Source: Spisula solida (taxonomy: Eukaryota > Mollusca > Bivalvia > Venerida > Mactridae). From it: DNA of 64,000 bases. The notes below the pieces were generated by a model. That model ran no database searches. It was not told where the DNA came from and worked only from the letters and a program-made list of their open reading frames with translations. The position numbers and the translations under genes are program-made. The stretch spans positions 5,714,001-5,778,000 of the forward strand of contig OX365955.1 of assembly GCA_947247005.1 (NCBI GenBank). Reading direction: 5' to 3'. Within the stretch, counting starts at the first letter, position 1. Each line of letters starts with the position of its first letter. Shown one piece after another: positions 57,767 through 64,000 of the stretch.

Positions 57767-60700
57767 TAGTCCATGGGCCAGTAGGGTAAACCCTCCCCCC
57801 CCCTAGGGAATTTCGGACACTATATTTTTCTGAAAGCGTATGACCAGTAGAGTATTTTTCCAAAGTCTGCACTTTGGCCGTTGGGGCGTTAAGATTTTTT
57901 GGGGTAAAACGTTAAAAATATGAACGAAAGTGTGAATTTCTGGAATTGGTTAATTACTATCACATTTAGTAAGTTATTTTGTAATTAAACACTTTCATGG
58001 GTTGATATTAACTCATAGTTTAAGTCTGCAAAATTCTCGTCCCGTGTAATTATGCAAAATGGGATATTTTTGGGGTAAAACATTAAAAAATACATAAAAT
58101 AGCGCAAATTTTGAGAATCGGTACACTTTAATGGCAGAATACAATGTCATTGATCTTTTTTTTTGGTAATTATGTAAGGCTTTGACCTACCAATACTTTT
58201 CCCGAAGTCTGCACTTCAGACATTGGGGCGTTAAGATTTTTTGGGGTAAAACGTTAAAAATATGAACGAAAGTGTTAATTTCTGGAATTGGTCTATTACT
58301 ATCACATTTAGTAAGTTATTTTGTAATTTAACACTTTCATGGGTTGATATTAATTCATAGTTTAAGTCTGCAAAATTTTAGTCCCGTGTTATTATGCAAA
58401 TGGGATATTTTTGGGGTAAAACATTAAAAAATACATGAAAAAGTGCAAATTTTGAGAATCGGTACACTTTAATGACAGAATACAGTGTCATTGATCTTTT
58501 TTTTGGTAATTATGAAAGGCTTTGACCTACCAATACTTTTCCCAAAGTCTGCACTTCAGACATTGTGGCGTTCAGCAGGAAAAGCAAAAATAAGATTATC
58601 TCCCCTGCTTTTAAATGGTGTACAAATTGTAACGATGTATTCACTTAACTGATAATGCTATAACACATTGTGCCTTACTGTATTTTAATTGCAATTGTGA
58701 ATACCAATAAAGGCATATTCCCAAAATGTATTTTAACATTTAAATGCACAAAAGGTGGATCTATTATGGAAAATGGCCATCAAAATGGCCATCAAAATGG
58801 CCGCCAAAATGACTAAAGTATTGAAAACAGCCGTTCTACTTATTTACAAGTACTCACAATATGATTTTGAAATCTATTTCCATTTTTCACTTTGTTTGCA
58901 ATGTATGTTATAGTTGGCATCAGTAAAATTTGTATGGATTGTGTTAAATTATACTTACATGTATTTTACAAGAGTGGGTGGGGTAAATATACATTCATTT
59001 TTTTTCAAATGTTATTGTACAGCTATTCCTTGTGACACAATGGCTGTGCATCATGGTTGTGTCAGGAATGGCTGTTCTGGGTGGTTGTGAGTATCCGAGA
59101 GGACCAGGAATCTCTCGACCTTGTAGTTGCCAGTACACATAGTGCAATAAATGAGATAACACATGATAGTGCACATCCTATAAGACCATGGATGTGTGTA
59201 TCCAGTAGTACTCTCTGCTCATGGTGTGTGTCAGTACCCTAAAGCACCATAAATACCTGTACCTAGTGGTATTGGGTACCCTCTAATTGATGCACCTAGT
59301 GGTTATGAGTACCAAATACAAACAAGTATGCATGAACACGGTGGTTGTGGGTACCCATTAGGACTAGGATGGATGTACCTAATGGTTATGAGTACCAAAT
59401 ACAACCAAGTATGCATGAACACGGTGGTTGTGGGTACCCATTAGGACTAGGATGGATGTACCTAATGGTTATGAGTACCTAATACGACTAGGAGTTTATG
59501 TGCAAGGTGGTCGTGAATACATACATGGACTAGGACTCATTTACCCAGTGTTTATGATTGCCTAACAAGACCAGGAATGTTCTACTTAGGCACTAAGTCG
59601 TCAATAGGACGAGGAATGGGTGCTCCTAATGGTTGTCTGTACCCAACAAGACCAGTAATGTATGTACATAGCAGGATCCGGAATAGTGGCTATGCATACC
59701 AAATGATACCATGAATGTATGTACATGTACTAGTAAATGATGGTAGTGGGTACCCAATAGGACCTATAATGGTTGTGTATTGTAGCTGCAAGTACTTTAT
59801 CACACTTCTTATGCATGTACATGGTGGTTATGGGTACCCACTTAGTCTAGGAATGTATGTATCCAGTGGTTATGAGTACCTAATAAAGTCAGGACTGTCT
59901 GTACATCGTGGTAATCATGACCCAATCAGACAAAAAATGACCACTCCTTGTGGTTGTTAGTACATAATCCGTCTGAAATCGTCTGTACATTGTGGTTTGG
60001 AGTATCCAATAGGACAAGGAATGCATGGGACATGATAGTTGTGGGTACCCACTAGGACTTGAAATGTATGTACCTAGTCGATATGAGTATCTAATTAGAC
60101 CATGCTTCATGTACATGGGGTTAGTGATTACCCAATTCGATGAAAAAAATGGTCACAGCTGAGGGTTAGGCATGCTCACTGCTGAATTTTAAAGACCAGG
60201 AATGTCTCTACATGGTGTCAATAGGACAAGGAATGGGTGATCCCAATAGTTGTCTGTACTCAATAAGACCAATAATGTATGTAACTAGTGATTGAGAGAT
60301 GTCTTAACATGATGATGTTCAGTATCTATCCTAAACAGGAATGTCTGTTAATCATGGTTATTGGCACCCTATACGACCAGGAATGTATGTATATGCATGG
60401 TAGTCAGTACCCACAGGGACCAATAATGGCTGAGTATAGTGGCTGTGAGGACTCGATTATACCACTTATGCATGAACATAGTGGTTTTGAGTACCGACTA
60501 GGACTATGAATGTATGCATCTAGTGGTTATGTATCCCTGATAGGGCCAGGACTGCATGTAGATGGTGGTAGCAGTGACCAAATAGAACAACATATGACTG
60601 CACCTAGTGGTTGTTAGTGCCCAACCCAGTCACAAATGTCTGTACATTGTGGTTTTGTGTATTCAATAGGACCAGGCATGCATGTACATGGTAGTTGGGG

Positions 60701-62275
60701 TACCCACTATGACTAGGAATGTATGTATGAGTATCAAATAAGAACATCACAGTCTGTACACGGGGTAGTGATTACCCAATATGACAACAAATGGTCGCAC
60801 CTAGTAGTTGGTAGTTCCCAATCGGACAACTGATTTTGTACATGAAGGTTTCGAGTAGAACATATGTTATGAGTGGTCAATAAGGCCAAGCATGTAGCCA
60901 CATAGCGCGCCTGAGTTGTCAATTGATGATCGGCCGTATCCAACGAGAATGTCTGAACCTAATGGTTATGAGTATTCTTTACGACCAGCAATATATGTAC
61001 ATGGTGGAAATGAGTACCCATTTGCACCTATAATGCCTGTACATGGTTTAGAGTACCAAATAGGACCAGGAATGTCTGTATATGGATATGTAAGTCACCA
61101 CTATGACTGGGCATGTATGTACTTCAATAAGCAGTTACGAGTACCCAATTAGAACATGGTAAGTGTGACTACCCATTGAGACGAGGAATGAATGTACCTA
61201 CCAGTGGTTATGGGTACCCAGCCTGACCAGCAATATCTGTATAAGTATGGTGGTTTTGAATATCAAATAGAACTAGGAATGGTATTGGCTATGCTATCAA
61301 ATTAGACTAGGACTGTCTGTGCATGGTGGTAGTTAATACCCGATAGGACAACTGATGTCTGTATAGGGTTGTTTAGTGCTAAATAGAACCAATATTGCAT
61401 GTAATGGTTATTCGTATGTACCAATTAGGACTAGGTATGGATGTACTTAGTGGATTAATAATAATTTACCCAACAGTACCAGAACTGCCTATATATGGTT
61501 AGAATGTAATTTTGAATACCCATTAGGACTAGGAATGTCCGTACCCGAAGGTCGTAAGTTACAACTAGGACACCAATTCCCAAAAATCACACTTTCCATT
61601 TATTATTTTTGTAATTTTCCCCCAAAGTATCTCATCTGGCAATATATATTTGAAATCTTAAACTGCATGTTACTACAAATTTATCACATTAATATTATTT
61701 AGTTACAAAAAAATTATCATAGGAATGGTTTTATTGTAATCTACAGATTCCTAATATTCACACTTTTCGGTTTATTTTTTTTTATGTTTTACCCCAAAAA
61801 TATCACACTTTGCGTAATAACATCGCTTTAATTTTTTGCAGTATGAAACTGCACTATAATATCTTTCAATTAGAGTATTTTTTATAAAAAATATAAATAA
61901 ATACCAATGCAGTCCACAGATTCCAAAAATTCGCACTTTTCTCTTATAATTTTTAGCGTTTTACCCCAAAAAAAGCCATTTTGCACAATAGCAGCACTCT
62001 GATTTTTTTAGTCTAGATAGGACAGGTTAATATCTACCTGTTACAGAGATTTATTTTAAAATAACATTATAAATAAGATTGTAGTTAACCGATTCCAAAA
62101 ATTTGTACTTTTCGTTTATATTTTTTGACGTTTTACCCCAAAAAATCTTAACGCCCCAATGGCCAAAGTGCAGACTTCAGGAAAATACTCCGGGGACCAT
62201 ATGCTTTCAGAAAAATATAGTGACCAAAATTCCCTAGGGGGGGGGGAGGGTCTTCTATTGGTGGCTCATGGACTA
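57767..62275. mobile_element. Large long-TIR element with internal satellite, 4.5 kb
   Basis: Left end TAGTCCATGGGCCA and right end TGGCTCATGGACTA are inverted, followed inwards on both sides by CCC(C)n-CTAGGGAATTT, a GTCTGCACTT(T/C) block and GGGGCGTTAAGATTTTTTGG. The left arm has a 342-bp direct duplication (GGGGCGTT at 57883 and 58225). Right-arm blocks with TTTTACCCCAAAAA recur at about 61785, 61960 and 62130. The middle (59050-61570) is a degenerate satellite. No transposase is recognised. Confidence 0.75.
59050..61570. repeat. Degenerate satellite array inside the long-TIR element
   Basis: About 50 loosely conserved units of roughly 45-50 bp built on GGTTGTGGGTACCCA, TAGGACTAGGAATG and TATGTAC. 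A nearly exact two-unit duplication is at 59280-59470. Confidence 0.8.
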
Positions 62276-64000
62276 ATAATACGACCCTTCGGGCGTATAA
62301 AAAGGAATCATAAAGCCAATAGCCTTCTTTAATGACTTTTAATGAGAAAAGTGTATTGACTGATGCCTTTAGAAATGATAAATTGTCATGGTCAGTGAAT
62401 TGTGTAATCCTATCGCGCATCAAACACACCAATATTTTACACAATGGACAGTCTTCGGCTTATATCTATCACTTAACAGTACAGTCCGAAATTTATACAA
62501 ATAATTTCCTGTTATGTTGGGCATTTTGTACGGTGGAATGTAGGGTGCATAGGAAACATTTATTCACCACGTGAACAAGCAGTAGCTATCGCGTTCCCAC
62601 GCGCCAAAAAATATTTTCTGTGTCCCTTTTATGCCGCCATATTTTGTGTTTGGTTTGGTTTTGTGAATGGTTTCTATGAAAATAATTAATAATACTAAAT
62701 AACAAGACAAAGCAAGACGAGCCAAGGCAAATTTCTTTACAGATTTATACAATAACTACATGCTCTGGCATACAATTAATGTATATATATGATCCCATTT
62801 ATATTGAAATAATACCTTTCGGGGATTTTATAAATTTGACAAGATTTCTTAGAGTTAACAAGTCTACATATTTCATGAGTGTACCGACGGTCTCGGGTAA
62901 GAAACCTTGTGTGATATTAACATATTACTATTGCCTACTTTCTCACATAAAGAGACATGTATACATATTTTTTCCTTATAAAATTGCAAATTACCTATGA
63001 TAATTAAGGCCAATTCTCTGTTTACCGTTTTCATTGAGCACGTTTTTTCCGCTTCATCGTGCGTGTCAATTGCCAAACTTGAAATGAAAAAGGTTTTTAA
63101 AGCTGTAATTTCAAAACGACTATTATGACAAAGCGTCGAAAGGGTTCAATTATTGAGGTCAATCGTTAAATATTTGTGATTTTTCCTGGAAGTTATCAAA
63201 TTACTTCTTGTTTCTGAGATTGACAATGATCCGCTATACCATAAACAACTGTATGCCATAAGTAGAAGTAGATTTTCTAAATTCTCTAAAAAAATTATCA
63301 TATGTTTTCTAAAGATGTGTCAACTATATTGAAGCCGTTACATTCATTACTTATGAAAAGGGGTAAACTGGAAATGGGGCGAGGAAGTGTATTTGATACA
63401 GGGTGTCTCAAAATACATGTCCGCTTGTTGATGACTTATCACTCCGTAATGTATTGCTTTACATATCTGGTTCATATGTATAATCAAAGGGCATTCAAAT
63501 CAATGTAGAAATTAGGAAACAATTATAAAAAAAAATCATACAAAATCTATAGAATGCATTTTGAGTAACTAACCCCAATTCGGTAAAAACCTGTGTTTGA
63601 CGTCGTTTGACGATTTAAATGACGTTCACATAACTTTGAGTCGGATGTGATGCTTCCATTTTCTCCACAAATTGATATTTTGAGTTTCGATGTAGTAATA
63701 TATCTGGAACTGTATAATCTAACTTTTAAATAGTATATGAAGAAATAATGTTTGGACTGTTGGAGATAAGCTAAACATATCGCTATGCATTCAATCCAGT
63801 ATGTTCATTCGAGGCGTTTGGTACATCTTTTATGAATATGATATGCCTAGAGATGTGTGAATATCCTAATTGTTTTTAAAATGTGTTCCTCCCTTAAATA
63901 CGTCCGATTTTTCGATTTCATTTTCTAATGAACCCTGATCAGTTTCACAGTCTGTGTGTGCATAGTAGGGTACGCCCACATGTGATAAAAAATTTTACCC
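62276..64000. other. Right-edge stretch, no gene recognised
   Basis: Only short AT-rich frames. No kinase, FReD or LINE sequence is seen. Confidence 0.4.

Overview
The window is eukaryotic: AT-rich, gene-poor, with spliced genes, long introns and many nested transposable elements. Gene content (a secreted fibrinogen-related lectin, a receptor-type tyrosine kinase end, a carbonyl-reductase-like SDR), tRNA-derived SINEs, a 2A-bearing CR1-like LINE and abundant TIR elements suggest a lophotrochozoan, most likely a bivalve mollusc. Genus cannot be told from sequence alone.

Layout. 1-6277: no gene recognised; a TIR element with an internal 145-bp minisatellite (3181-3840) and a TA-flanked MITE (4832-5577). 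6278-10749: a pogo/Tigger-like DNA transposon whose transposase is cut by a second copy of the minisatellite element (7776-8625). 10750-17212: a near-perfect palindrome, then a TTAA-flanked element (12811-17208) into which a now decayed APE-type LINE was inserted (minus strand). 17213-20700: LINE 3' end, 50-bp tandem repeat, MITE and a 310-bp palindrome. 20792-21640 (-): single-exon SDR/carbonyl-reductase-like gene that has lost the catalytic Tyr and Lys. 22400-28800: MITEs, minisatellites, two inverted TTAA MITEs and SINEs, with one candidate small Cys-rich secreted ORF (23971-24150, -).

29820-45721 (+): a complete seven-exon fibrinogen-related protein gene (389 aa: signal peptide, coiled coil, Thr/Pro-rich linker, FReD with calcium-site motif). 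Exon phases all match. Intron 2 holds a decayed CR1-like LINE with a 2A-like motif. Intron 4 holds a tRNA-SINE touching the exon 5 acceptor. Intron 5 holds an antisense LINE with an intact 1402-aa ORF, a LINE fragment and two foldback elements.

46140-47270: 27-bp minisatellite with 16-unit higher-order structure. 50909-52977 (-): last two exons of a tyrosine kinase, probably receptor type; the rest lies beyond the right edge or in unrecognised exons. 53000-64000: mostly repeats, including a 4.5-kb long-TIR element carrying its own degenerate satellite (57767-62275).

The genes do not form a pathway. The lectin-like FReD protein would act outside the cell (recognition/immunity by family knowledge) and the kinase at the membrane. 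The main theme is layered transposon nesting around and inside a few host genes.
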